Source: Lachnoclostridium sp. UBA5890
GTDB lineage: Bacteria; Bacillota; Clostridia; Lachnospirales; Lachnospiraceae
Length of the DNA stretch: 56,151 nt
Assembly: GCA_002431395.1 (NCBI GenBank)
Contig: DJEU01000063.1
Coordinates: forward strand, 1 to 56,151
Direction of reading: 5' to 3'
Shown here: piece by piece, positions 7,937-14,734 of the stretch
Layout of the letters: every line of letters begins with the position of its first letter
How positions within the stretch are numbered: the first letter of the stretch is position 1
Made by a program: the position numbers and the translations under genes
Notes under the pieces: generated by a model
Seen by the model: the letters and a program-made list of their open reading frames with translations, nothing else
Told to the model about the DNA's origin: nothing
The model's database searches: none

Positions 7937-8416
7937 ATGAAAGACGAATATTTTTTCGAAAAAGAAATAGAAAGAGTTAAAAAGAAAGGAGGAAGCGGCT
8001 ATCTTTGTTTCGGCAAGTACGAACATAAAGCAATCCTTACGATAAATAGTTGCAAAGAAATAATTAAGGATTTCGACATAATTGTTGAAACAGATACGAC
8101 AAAAATAGAAAATGCAAAAGATTTTAACTTCTCTTTTATTATGAAAAGTGAATGGAAATTTGTCTTGAAGATAGACGGGCAATATTTTTATAGTGGATAT
8201 AAAGAGGAGAATGAATTGCAACGTTTACTTGTTTATGCAAAAAGTGAGCATATGGCTTTTCTATTTTACTTTGACGTAAAAAAAGGAATACTACCATTTT
8301 TGGATCTAGACGTGAATATAGATGACATGGAGGTGGAACCGAGATTGCTTGAAAAGTACCAGCAAAAAGAGGTAGATGCAATTACAAATCTATATCATAT
8401 AGTAAATCCTGTATAA
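7937..8416 (+). CDS. Hypothetical protein upstream of the helicase
   Basis: A 159-residue soluble protein with GGAGGTTT seven to eight bases before its ATG. It is rich in K, E and aromatic residues and alternates short predicted strands and helices (FSFIMKSEWKFVLKIDGQYFYSGY, AFLFYFDVKKGILPFLDLDV). No signal peptide, membrane segment or known motif is visible. It is the first gene before the hairpin and the SF3 helicase gene, so it may belong to the replication module. No function is proposed. Confidence 0.6.
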   Translation: MKDEYFFEKEIERVKKKGGSGYLCFGKYEHKAILTINSCKEIIKDFDIIVETDTTKIENAKDFNFSFIMKSEWKFVLKIDGQYFYSGYKEENELQRLLVYAKSEHMAFLFYFDVKKGILPFLDLDVNIDDMEVEPRLLEKYQQKEVDAITNLYHIVNPV

Positions 8417-8426
8417 AAACAAAAAA

Positions 8427-8456
8427 GGGTCTGTAGTTCATTTTAGCTACAGACCC
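8427..8456. terminator. Perfect 10-bp hairpin before the helicase gene
   Basis: GGGTCTGTAG and CTACAGACCC enclose a 10-base loop. On the plus strand no T-tract follows: the ATGAAAGGAG ribosome site of the next gene comes at once. On the minus strand the stem is followed by CTTTTTTGTTTTT. So it is a good terminator for minus-strand transcripts, while on the plus strand it may act as an mRNA processing or stability element. Confidence 0.5.
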
Positions 8457-8473
8457 ATGAAAGGAGAACAAAA

Positions 8474-10429
8474 ATGAAAAATATTAAAAAAAATAAAAAC
8501 TTTGTGGATACAGGAAGGAAGAATAAAAATGAAGCTGCTGAGTACTTAGCTACAAGAAAGAAAAACCATAAAGGAATTACTGACCTTGGAGATAAGGGAA
8601 GCTGGAATAATGACCAAGCTAATGAATGCTTATCTGTAAGAAAGAGAAACCACAAAGGAATTACTGACCTTGGTGATAAAGGAAGTTGGAATAATGACCA
8701 AGCTGCTGAGTGCTTATCTGCAAGAAAGAGAAACCACAAAGGAATTACTGATCTTGGAGATAAGGAAAGCTGGAATAATGACCAAACTACTGAATGCTTA
8801 TCTGTAAGAAAGAGAGGTTGTGTAAATTCTGTAGATGAAGATTATATGGATAAGAAAAATCTTTCTAATATAGAATATATACGTCCCAAGACAGGAAATC
8901 AAGAACATTTTTACAATAATTTTAAAGATGAAATTACTAGAATGATTGAAAAGAAGCAAAAAGTTGAAGCAAAAGAGTTGTCTAGCAAAGTGGAGAATTG
9001 TCAAGAGAATATTATTGGTGAGTCTTTGCAAATTGCAAAATCTGACCATAACGTAAACGTTAATGATGTTTGTAAAACAAAATCAACCTCGAAAATATCT
9101 AATACAAAAGAAATGGAAACACAACCGGCATATGAATTGGCGAAAAGATTTAGGAGGTGTAATTGTATTTTCATGGATAGTGGAACTTTAAGAGTTTATA
9201 GAAAAGGTGCTTATGTGCCGATTGATTTATGTTCATATCATATGTTGATTGAACAAATGCTTACTAGTGGGGAGATTATTATGAAGAGGCGTCCCACGGT
9301 TAAGGAAATTAAGGATTCGTATGCCCATTTGTATGCTGAATTATCAGGCAATAAAAGTTCATTGGCGAGAAAGATAAAGGAAGATGAAAACAAAATGGTG
9401 TTTCAAAATGGTATTTTTGATACTGTAAAGCAAGAAATAAGACCATTGTCTCCCAAATATATAGCATTTATTCCGTTACGTGCAAAGTACTTACACGACA
9501 AAAGCATATCTACGCCAGTATTTGATGGATTTATACAAAATTTGGATGAAACAGGTCAGGAATTTTCGGTCATAAAAGAGCTGCTATTAAATGTATTGGG
9601 GTATATTTCGATTGGTAATCATTCTGGAAAATGTTTTTTTTATTTGGCGCCAGCTATGAATAGTGGGAAATCGTTGTTTGCTAAATTTATTCAAGAGATA
9701 TTTCCGGAAGAGATGGTGTCAACAGAATCAATGAATGACCTTAATCAAAGGTTTGCTATGGCTGATATTGAAAAAAAAGCAATTTGTATTTCTATGGACT
9801 TAACTGGTACTACATTATCGAAGGATGCTATAGCGCGTATTAAAAATATAACAGGAGATCGGAGAGTTACTGTCGAACAGAAATATATGCCTAAAAAGAC
9901 GGTTGTTCATAATTGTAAATTTCTTTTTGGAAGTAATCATTCAATAAAAATATCGGGTACTGATCCAGCATTTTGGGAACGTGTTGTCCTAATCCCATTT
10001 ATAAAGTCTATTCCGAGGGAAAAACAAGACATGAATTTGGTGGACAAGTTACTAAAAGAAAAGAATGAGATTATGACGCTTGCTGCGCGGAGTGTTAAAA
10101 GATTAATTGATAATAAGTTTATTTTCCCAGAAACAAGTATAGCAAAGTTTATGAAGAATAAATGGATGGGAAATGTAGAAAACTCAGTAATGGAGTTTGT
10201 GGAACATAGGTGTGAATTACAAACAGATAGTTATGAATTTACGATTGATCTGTATGATCAATATAGGAAATTTTGCAATGATTTTTCTCGCGAACCTATT
10301 GTGAAGACAGAATTTGCGAAAGAAATTGTACGCGAGTACAAACTAAAACAAGGAAAAAGAAGAAAGCATGGAAATCCTAGGAATGGTTTTTTTGGTATCA
10401 AAATTAAAGATACTATATCCGAAAAATGA
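8474..10429 (+). CDS. SF3 helicase/primase-like replication protein (D5/P4 type) with N-terminal repeats
   Basis: A 651-residue protein. Residues 31-114 are three tandem 28-residue repeats (NHKGITDLGDKGSWNNDQ...), preceded by a partial unit; this part is unlike known family members. From about residue 310 on it matches the D5_N/SF3 helicase C-terminal region of phage and plasmid primases: FQNGIFD, VFDGFIQNLDE, a Walker A-like APAMNSGKS (K399), a Walker B region ending in CISMDLTG, and the sensor-like CKFLFGSNHSIKI before FWERVVLIPF. No zinc or TOPRIM primase motif is seen in the N-terminal half, so a separate primase may be needed. It probably unwinds the origin of the excised element. GGAG stands before the ATG. 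The usual first glycine of the P-loop is replaced by alanine. Confidence 0.82.
   Translation: MKNIKKNKNFVDTGRKNKNEAAEYLATRKKNHKGITDLGDKGSWNNDQANECLSVRKRNHKGITDLGDKGSWNNDQAAECLSARKRNHKGITDLGDKESWNNDQTTECLSVRKRGCVNSVDEDYMDKKNLSNIEYIRPKTGNQEHFYNNFKDEITRMIEKKQKVEAKELSSKVENCQENIIGESLQIAKSDHNVNVNDVCKTKSTSKISNTKEMETQPAYELAKRFRRCNCIFMDSGTLRVYRKGAYVPIDLCSYHMLIEQMLTSGEIIMKRRPTVKEIKDSYAHLYAELSGNKSSLARKIKEDENKMVFQNGIFDTVKQEIRPLSPKYIAFIPLRAKYLHDKSISTPVFDGFIQNLDETGQEFSVIKELLLNVLGYISIGNHSGKCFFYLAPAMNSGKSLFAKFIQEIFPEEMVSTESMNDLNQRFAMADIEKKAICISMDLTGTTLSKDAIARIKNITGDRRVTVEQKYMPKKTVVHNCKFLFGSNHSIKISGTDPAFWERVVLIPFIKSIPREKQDMNLVDKLLKEKNEIMTLAARSVKRLIDNKFIFPETSIAKFMKNKWMGNVENSVMEFVEHRCELQTDSYEFTIDLYDQYRKFCNDFSREPIVKTEFAKEIVREYKLKQGKRRKHGNPRNGFFGIKIKDTISEK
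8564..8815 (+). repeat. Three 84-bp tandem in-frame repeats
   Basis: Units at 8564-8647, 8648-8731 and 8732-8815 share most bases and encode 28-residue repeats that each end in ECLS-x-RKR. The bases before unit 1 encode a degenerate half unit (AAEYLATRKK). Most differences are at third codon positions, but a few change the residue pair before ECLS. There are no spacers, so this is a coding repeat and not a CRISPR array. Confidence 0.95.
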
Positions 10430-10492
10430 ATTTCCTAAGTTATTCAGTATCCACAAGAGTCATATGTAGAAACACATAGAAAGGAGATTTTT

Positions 10493-11407
10493 ATGACGTA
10501 CGATATTAAGAAACAGGTGGTAGGCGTAGACGTGGGAAATGGTACAATTTGTACTGCCAGAAAGCAATTTCGAGCTTCAATCAAGGAGATGGAATCTGCT
10601 GTGGCAGAGCATAAGGCGGTAATTGATGGAGTAAGTTATGTGATCGGGGAAGGAACTTGGACATACAAAGTTGATCGAACCATTGATGACGATGCAAAAC
10701 TCATCACACATTATGCCGTTGCTTGTGAGTTGTTGGCAAGAAATTTACAACCGGGCAAATATGAGATTACCTTGGGAGTTGGTTTGCCATTTCAACATTG
10801 GGCATCATTGAAAGGCTCGCTGAAAGAGTACTATCGAGATTGCAAAGAACATACGGTAACCGTTGATAGAAAAACATATTGTTTTGAGTACAAATCTGTA
10901 GCAGTAATGCCGCAGGGGTACTCTGCACTTGTTGGTAAACTTAATGACTTGAGAAATAGAACGGTTGTACTGGCAGATATTGGGGAAGGAACCTTGGATG
11001 TTGTCTTATATGAAAATGCTGTACCAAAAGAAACTTGTTCGTATACAGATGAGTATGGTGTTGAGAAATGTTTTCAGATGACTCAACGAATCTACAAAGA
11101 TAAAGAATTGAAAACATTATCGAGAAATCAATTCGAGCAGGTTATAACAGGTAACTGTAAGCCATCACATAATCTTATGGAATGCGTTACAAAAGCGGAA
11201 AGAGAGTATTCAAAAGAACTGATGAATATTCTTGTTCAAGGTGGCTATAATTCAGATCTAATGTCCCTTATTATTATGGGAGGTGGTGCAAATATCGTTA
11301 AACAATATGGCGGTGAAGAGTTTGCACAAGCGGAGTACATCTTGGATCAAAAAGCTAATGCTCAAGGGTATGAAGAGTTTTTGCGACAGTATAAAGAAGG
11401 AAGGTGA
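10493..11407 (+). CDS. ParM/Alp-like actin-family plasmid segregation ATPase
   Basis: A 304-residue actin/ASKHA fold protein. The phosphate-1 loop is VGVDVGNGTI near residue 10, the phosphate-2 loop is LADIGEGTLDVV near residue 162, and the adenosine loop is LIIMGGGAN near residue 260. In plasmids such proteins form filaments that push sister copies apart. AAAGGAG precedes the ATG. The next gene begins five bases after its stop and looks like the ParR adaptor, which supports a segregation role. The likely meaning is that this element can exist as a plasmid-like circle and be partitioned. Confidence 0.87.
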   Translation: MTYDIKKQVVGVDVGNGTICTARKQFRASIKEMESAVAEHKAVIDGVSYVIGEGTWTYKVDRTIDDDAKLITHYAVACELLARNLQPGKYEITLGVGLPFQHWASLKGSLKEYYRDCKEHTVTVDRKTYCFEYKSVAVMPQGYSALVGKLNDLRNRTVVLADIGEGTLDVVLYENAVPKETCSYTDEYGVEKCFQMTQRIYKDKELKTLSRNQFEQVITGNCKPSHNLMECVTKAEREYSKELMNILVQGGYNSDLMSLIIMGGGANIVKQYGGEEFAQAEYILDQKANAQGYEEFLRQYKEGR

Positions 11408-11411
11408 GAAT

Positions 11412-11660
11412 GTGGATGACTCTAATATTAAGAAACGTTCCTTGCGATTTAATATGAAAAAAACTACGCACAAACAGGCATATGAAATGCTTGAAACGGC
11501 TGAATGTTCAGGAAATCAGCTTATTATTGATGCGTTATTGTATTATCGCAAAAATTATTTTGTAAAAGATGGCTTCTCGGCAATGGAATCTGTTAATTAT
11601 AATGAATCAAATGATTCGGATATGAAAGCAGATCTTAATTATGTTTACGTAAGTGATTAA
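11412..11660 (+). CDS. ParR-like adaptor of the ParM filament
   Basis: An 82-residue protein starting at GTG (11412), with AAGGAAGG seven bases upstream and only four bases between it and the parM-like stop codon. The basic N terminus KKRSLRFNMKKTTHKQAYEML followed by NQLIIDALLYYRKNYF has the layout of a ribbon-helix-helix DNA-binding domain, as in ParR and other small partition adaptors. The C terminus is acidic and could contact the filament. The position behind a ParM homologue is the main support. The direct sequence match is weak, as is usual for ParR. Confidence 0.7.
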   Translation: MDDSNIKKRSLRFNMKKTTHKQAYEMLETAECSGNQLIIDALLYYRKNYFVKDGFSAMESVNYNESNDSDMKADLNYVYVSD

Positions 11661-11672
11661 TGGTGCGAAAAC

Positions 11673-11753
11673 GGTGTCAAAGTGGTATAAAAATGACATT
11701 AAAATAAAGAGTTATCTGAAATAGTAGTGTCACATAGATGCCGCTATGACACC
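11673..11753. promoter_or_regulatory. Cluster of four GTGTCA half sites (possible parC or operator)
   Basis: GGTGTCA (11673), TGACA (11694), GTGTCA (11727) and TGACACC (11747) occur in alternating orientation just after the parR-like gene. The last two form an imperfect palindrome around CATAGATGCCGCTA. Partition systems place their centromere or operator beside the par genes, so this may be the ParR binding region; it could also be the Xis promoter or arm sites. Confidence 0.4.
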
Positions 11754-11807
11754 AATTTGGTTATTGTTATGCAGAATTTATATTACCCGGAAAAGGAGGA
11801 ATAGCAG

Positions 11808-11993
11808 ATGGAGAAATGTACAATGACCCCAGATGAATTAGCGGAGTATCTTGGAATTGGTAGAAGCAGCGCCTATAAGCTGATTGGTGAAGGGCAATTC
11901 ACGACAGTAAGGGTAGGGAGACGAATTTTGATTCCTGTTCAAAACGTGAATCGCTGGCTTGATGGCGAAAGCAACCAGACCAAGGAAAATTAA
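11808..11993 (+). CDS. xis: Excisionase (Xis, HTH_17 family)
   Basis: A 61-residue protein with a complete excisionase-type winged HTH: MTPDELAEYLGIGRSSAYKL is the HTH, GEGQFTTVRVGRRILIP the wing, and VNRWLDG the closing helix. It bends attachment-site DNA and steers the integrase towards excision. AAAGGAGGAATAGCAG stands before the ATG. A terminator hairpin lies between this gene and int, so the two are probably expressed at different levels. Confidence 0.9.
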   Translation: MEKCTMTPDELAEYLGIGRSSAYKLIGEGQFTTVRVGRRILIPVQNVNRWLDGESNQTKEN

Positions 11994-12005
11994 AAAAAGT
12001 TAAGT

Positions 12006-12037
12006 GCCTTAGCTCTTATTTGGGCTAAGGCGTTTTT
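12006..12037 (+). terminator. Terminator between xis and int
   Basis: GCCTTAGC and GCTAAGGC form an 8-bp stem with a 10-base loop, followed by GTTTTTAAGG. It lies 12 bases after the xis stop and shortly before the int ribosome site AAGGAGG, so int may depend on read-through. Confidence 0.75.
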
Positions 12038-12050
12038 AAGGAGGAATTGT

Positions 12051-13421
12051 ATGGCAAGTGTAAAAAAACGCGGTGATAAATATTACGTAATTTATTACTA
12101 TAAAGATCCTGATACGAAAGAGCAAAAACAAAAATGGGAATCTTTTGTTACAGAAGGAGAAGCTTACAAGAGAAAAATTGAAGTAGAAAATCAGATGAAT
12201 GACAATACTTTTATTCTTCCAAGAACTACGACGGTTTCGGAATACTTGGATTCTTTTGTGAAATTATATGGAACAACAAAATGGGGCGCAAGTACATTTA
12301 AGTCCAACACGGCACTGATTAGAAACTACATCTCTCCTATAATTGGAGATATGAAGTTACAGGAGTTAAATCGTATGGCGATTGATTCTTTTTATAAGAA
12401 GTTATCACAAACAGAATATGTGGAATATCGTGGAAGGAAACCAGAAGGTTTTTTGAGTGCGTCTGTTATAGAAAAAATAGCACATTTAATGTCTACTGCT
12501 ATGAAACAAGCGGTACAATGGGAGATTATCAGTAAAGATCCAACGATTGGAGCTTTGCGGGAAAAACCGGCAAAGGTGGAACGTAGTATCTGGAATACAG
12601 ATCAGATAAAAAAAGCACTGGATAATTGCGAAGATAATCGGTTGTATCTTGCGATAAATCTTAGTTTCGCATGTAGTTTGCGTCTTGGAGAAATACTGGG
12701 ACTTACATGGGATTGTGTGCATATCTCGGAACAGGAAATTGCTTCTGATGGAGCATGGATTATGATACAAAAAGAATTAACCCGTGTTAATATGGATGCC
12801 GTAAAGCAAATTGGAGAAAAGGACATTTATCAAATTTTTCCGACTACAAAGTACAATGCTACAACACGTATGGTTTTGAAAAAGCCAAAAACCGAAAGTT
12901 CAATTCGAAAGGTGTGGCTGCCTAAAACACTGGCAATGATTCTACTGGATTGGAAAAAGAAGCAGGAAGAATTGAAAGATTTAATTGGAGATGCCTTTTC
13001 GGACTATAATCTCGTTGTTACCCATAATGATGGCAGACCATGTGATTCGCAGGTTATTGAGCATGGATTCAAACGATTGAAAGAAAAAGCGGATCTTCCT
13101 GATGTTGTTTTCCATTCCTTGCGGCATAGTTCGACCACCTATAAATTGGGATTGACGCATGGAAATATCAAAGATGTGCAAGGCGATACCGGACATGCTA
13201 CGGCACAAATGGTAACAGAAGTGTATTCTCATATTATGGATGAGAGTAGAAAAGAAAACGCAATGAAATTTGACGAAGCATTTTATAAACAGCCGGATCT
13301 TCGCTCATCCATGCACAATAAGCAAGAGGATTCAGAAGAATTTGATGTTAGTAAATTGCTTAAAGCGGTACAGAAATCCCCTGAATTGAAAAATGCTTTA
13401 AAGCAATTACTGGCGGAATAG
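12051..13421 (+). CDS. int: Tyrosine recombinase integrase of the element
   Basis: A 456-residue Tn916/phage-type integrase. The N-terminal strands (VKKRGDKYYVIYYYKDPD) are an arm-binding domain, residues about 60-165 a SAM-like core-binding domain, and residues 180-400 the catalytic domain with R211 (CSLRLGEI), H355-x-x-R358 (FHSLRHSS), H382 (GDTGHAT) and nucleophile Y392 (TEVYSHI). All key residues are present, so it should be active. Its right neighbour is the toxin-antitoxin pair and then the 3' end of tRNA-Arg, the usual target of such enzymes. A C-terminal tail of about 55 residues is rich in K and E. Confidence 0.94.
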   Translation: MASVKKRGDKYYVIYYYKDPDTKEQKQKWESFVTEGEAYKRKIEVENQMNDNTFILPRTTTVSEYLDSFVKLYGTTKWGASTFKSNTALIRNYISPIIGDMKLQELNRMAIDSFYKKLSQTEYVEYRGRKPEGFLSASVIEKIAHLMSTAMKQAVQWEIISKDPTIGALREKPAKVERSIWNTDQIKKALDNCEDNRLYLAINLSFACSLRLGEILGLTWDCVHISEQEIASDGAWIMIQKELTRVNMDAVKQIGEKDIYQIFPTTKYNATTRMVLKKPKTESSIRKVWLPKTLAMILLDWKKKQEELKDLIGDAFSDYNLVVTHNDGRPCDSQVIEHGFKRLKEKADLPDVVFHSLRHSSTTYKLGLTHGNIKDVQGDTGHATAQMVTEVYSHIMDESRKENAMKFDEAFYKQPDLRSSMHNKQEDSEEFDVSKLLKAVQKSPELKNALKQLLAE

Positions 13422-13429
13422 GGTGAAGA

Positions 13430-13468
13430 AAAATCGTTGTTTTAGTAATAGGCTAAAACAACGATTTT
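13430..13468. terminator. Bidirectional terminator between int and the toxin gene
   Basis: AAAATCGTTGTTTTAG (13430-13445) and its exact complement (13453-13468) form a 16-bp stem with a 7-base loop. The A/T ends give a T-tract in both directions, fitting its place between the two convergent genes. Confidence 0.85.
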
Positions 13469-13471
13469 ACC

Positions 13472-13972
13472 TTAGTATGGTTTGTTAATACGTTCTAGTA
13501 AAAGATTGAGATACCTTTCGCTAATGTGTCTGCTGGAATTACGTAAATATTCAACAATCTCAACTATTTCTGCCTTTGAAATGTACTCGCTCTCAAAAGA
13601 GGCAAGTAAAAGTCCAATGGTTCCCATAATTTTAATTCCCATTTGTTCTGCTACTTGGCGCCCTTTGGCTTCGTCAATGAGAAGCAAATCAGCATGTGTG
13701 TCATCCGATAGAATAATGGCTTCACTTTCGCCAATATCTAGTCCGGTTGCTCTACGCAAAAGATTTACTGCGCGGTTATCGGATGTTTTTTTGACATGGA
13801 TAAAAGGGCATTTCTTTATTTGGTTACTTTCAGATTGAAATTTTGGATTAGAAGTCAGTTCAACATAAACAGCCTCTGGTATTTGAATTTCTCCAAAGAT
13901 TTTTTCCAATAAGTCTAAATGCCCAATTTTCATGAGAGTAATTAAAGGTGTGGTGTCAGATATTACAATCAT
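13472..13972 (-). CDS. DUF3368 PIN-domain toxin
   Basis: A 166-residue PIN-like RNase. Conserved acidic residues are seen in VISDTTPLITL (D6), LDIGESEAIILSDD (E near residue 82) and LLIDEAKGR (D98), as expected for a metal-dependent PIN active site. DUF3368 proteins are toxins that pair with UPF0175 antitoxins, which is exactly the gene just upstream, overlapping by four bases. The pair probably stabilises the mobile element. RNA cleavage has not been shown for this copy. Confidence 0.85.
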   Translation of the reverse strand: MIVISDTTPLITLMKIGHLDLLEKIFGEIQIPEAVYVELTSNPKFQSESNQIKKCPFIHVKKTSDNRAVNLLRRATGLDIGESEAIILSDDTHADLLLIDEAKGRQVAEQMGIKIMGTIGLLLASFESEYISKAEIVEIVEYLRNSSRHISERYLNLLLERINKPY

Positions 13973-14241
13973 ACTACTGCTCCTTTTAACGAATGAAAGG
14001 TTTCAAGGTCTTTGTCAAGTTCATTCATAGTCAAGTCAAAATATGGAAATCCAAGATTTGCATATAAATCAATCAAATCAAGTTTTGATATTCCCAAGAT
14101 TTCCGCTGCACGCCCGTGAGAAATTGTTTTGTCTAAAATATAAGGGTACAAGAGAATTGCATTTTGACGTAGTTTATTATAGTTATTTACGTATGGTTTC
14201 ATATCTTCAGGTATTTCCAATTGAATTGTTACCATATTCAT
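13969..14241 (-). CDS. UPF0175 antitoxin
   Basis: A 90-residue protein of the UPF0175 family: ILLYPYILDKTISHGRAAEILGISKLDLIDLYANLGFPYFDL contains the conserved helix-turn-helix (G-R-A-A-E-x-L-G-I) and the Y-F-D-L region. It should bind and block the PIN toxin and repress the operon. GGAGGTGA lies seven bases before the ATG. Its end overlaps the toxin start (ATGA type coupling). Confidence 0.85.
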   Translation of the reverse strand: MNMVTIQLEIPEDMKPYVNNYNKLRQNAILLYPYILDKTISHGRAAEILGISKLDLIDLYANLGFPYFDLTMNELDKDLETFHSLKGAVV

Positions 14242-14282
14242 GATAAGTCACCTCCATAAAGTTTTTTTAATTTATATTTTGT

Positions 14283-14338
14283 ATTATACCCCTAAAAATG
14301 GCAAAAGTCTACTCATCTTTACCATTTTACACTAACAA
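14283..14338 (-). promoter_or_regulatory. Toxin-antitoxin promoter with inverted repeat
   Basis: A minus-strand -10 box TATAAT lies at 14288-14283, about 45 bases before the antitoxin start. An inverted repeat AAAATGG (14295-14301) / CCATTTT (14332-14338) covers the -35 region and is a candidate operator for autoregulation. The -35 box is weak. Confidence 0.5.
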
Positions 14339-14396
14339 AAATAGGAACAAAAAAAGCACCATAAAATACGAAAAAAGACTTATCATAAAATAACTA

Positions 14397-14465
14397 TATT
14401 AGCAAAATGCCATTTTTTATTAGCAGAAGTTTCGAAAAATAACATTTCCCATATTAGCAGAATGG
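14397..14465 (+). repeat. Three direct repeats TATTAGCARAA near the tRNA junction
   Basis: TATTAGCAAAATG (14397), TATTAGCAGAAGT (14418) and TATTAGCAGAATGG (14452) share an 11-base core. They lie between the toxin-antitoxin promoter and the tRNA end, where integrase arm-type or Xis sites are expected. The rest of 14339-14494 is AT-rich with no gene. Confidence 0.45.
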
Positions 14466-14494
14466 AAAATAATGGTTGCAAAAAGTGTAAAAAG

Positions 14495-14540
14495 AAAACC
14501 GTTGGTGCAGAACTTAAAAAGTGTCAAACCAACGGTTTTT
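14495..14540. terminator. Terminator of the tRNA-Arg transcript
   Basis: AAAACCGTTGGT (14495-14506) and ACCAACGGTTTTT (14528-14540) form a 12-bp stem. On the minus strand it is followed by TTTTCTTTTT and starts two bases after the tRNA 3' end; on the plus strand it also ends in a T run. It marks the border between chromosome and element. Confidence 0.8.
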
Positions 14541-14542
14541 AG

Positions 14543-14616
14543 CGTTCCCGAGAGGATTCGAACCTCCGACCTACCGCTTAGGAGGCGGTCGCTCTATCCA
14601 GCTGAGCTACGAGAAC
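14543..14616 (-). tRNA. tRNA-Arg (anticodon CCU)
   Basis: A 74-base cloverleaf on the minus strand. The acceptor stem GTTCTCG/CGGGAAC pairs fully with two G-T pairs allowed, the D arm starts GCTC, the anticodon stem is ACCGC/GCGGT around the loop CTCCTAA (CCT), and the T arm is GGAGG-TTCGAAT-CCTCT. The 3' CCA is not encoded. Its 3' end faces the integrase, the usual geometry for an integrated element, so its 3' part is the likely att core. Confidence 0.95.
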
Positions 14617-14620
14617 AGAT

Positions 14621-14686
14621 GGCTCCCAAGGAAATGTTATACTGCCCCTTAGGAGGGGGCTGTTATATCCATTTAACTATGAGAGC
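14621..14686 (-). pseudogene. Decayed tRNA-Arg (CCU) with damaged T arm
   Basis: On the minus strand GCTCTCA/TGGGAGC forms an acceptor stem, GTTA...TAAC a D stem, and GCCCC/GGGGC an anticodon stem around CTCCTAA (CCT). The T arm, however, is only the 13-base TATAACATTTCCT, without the GTTCGAAT loop, so the molecule is about 8 bases short. It cannot be a normal tRNA. It stands four bases upstream of the intact tRNA-Arg(CCU) in the same orientation. Confidence 0.7.
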
Positions 14687-14689
14687 ATG

Positions 14690-14712
14690 CCGGCTCGAAT
14701 CCTTCGAGCCGG
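14690..14712. terminator. GC-rich hairpin after metK
   Basis: CCGGCTCGAA and TTCGAGCCGG form a perfect 10-bp stem with a 3-base loop. It lies downstream of metK on the minus strand but lacks a T-tract, so it may be a weak terminator or an RNA processing site before the tRNAs. Confidence 0.45.
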
Positions 14713-14734
14713 AATATCAAAACACATAAATCTT

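Noticed and set aside
8564..8815. Regular 84-base repeats as a CRISPR array
   Set aside because: The units are directly joined, in frame and protein-coding, with no unique spacers and no palindromic repeat.
10447..10456. DnaA-box-like GTATCCACA before the parM-like gene
   Set aside because: A single copy with a mismatch, which is expected by chance in AT-rich DNA.
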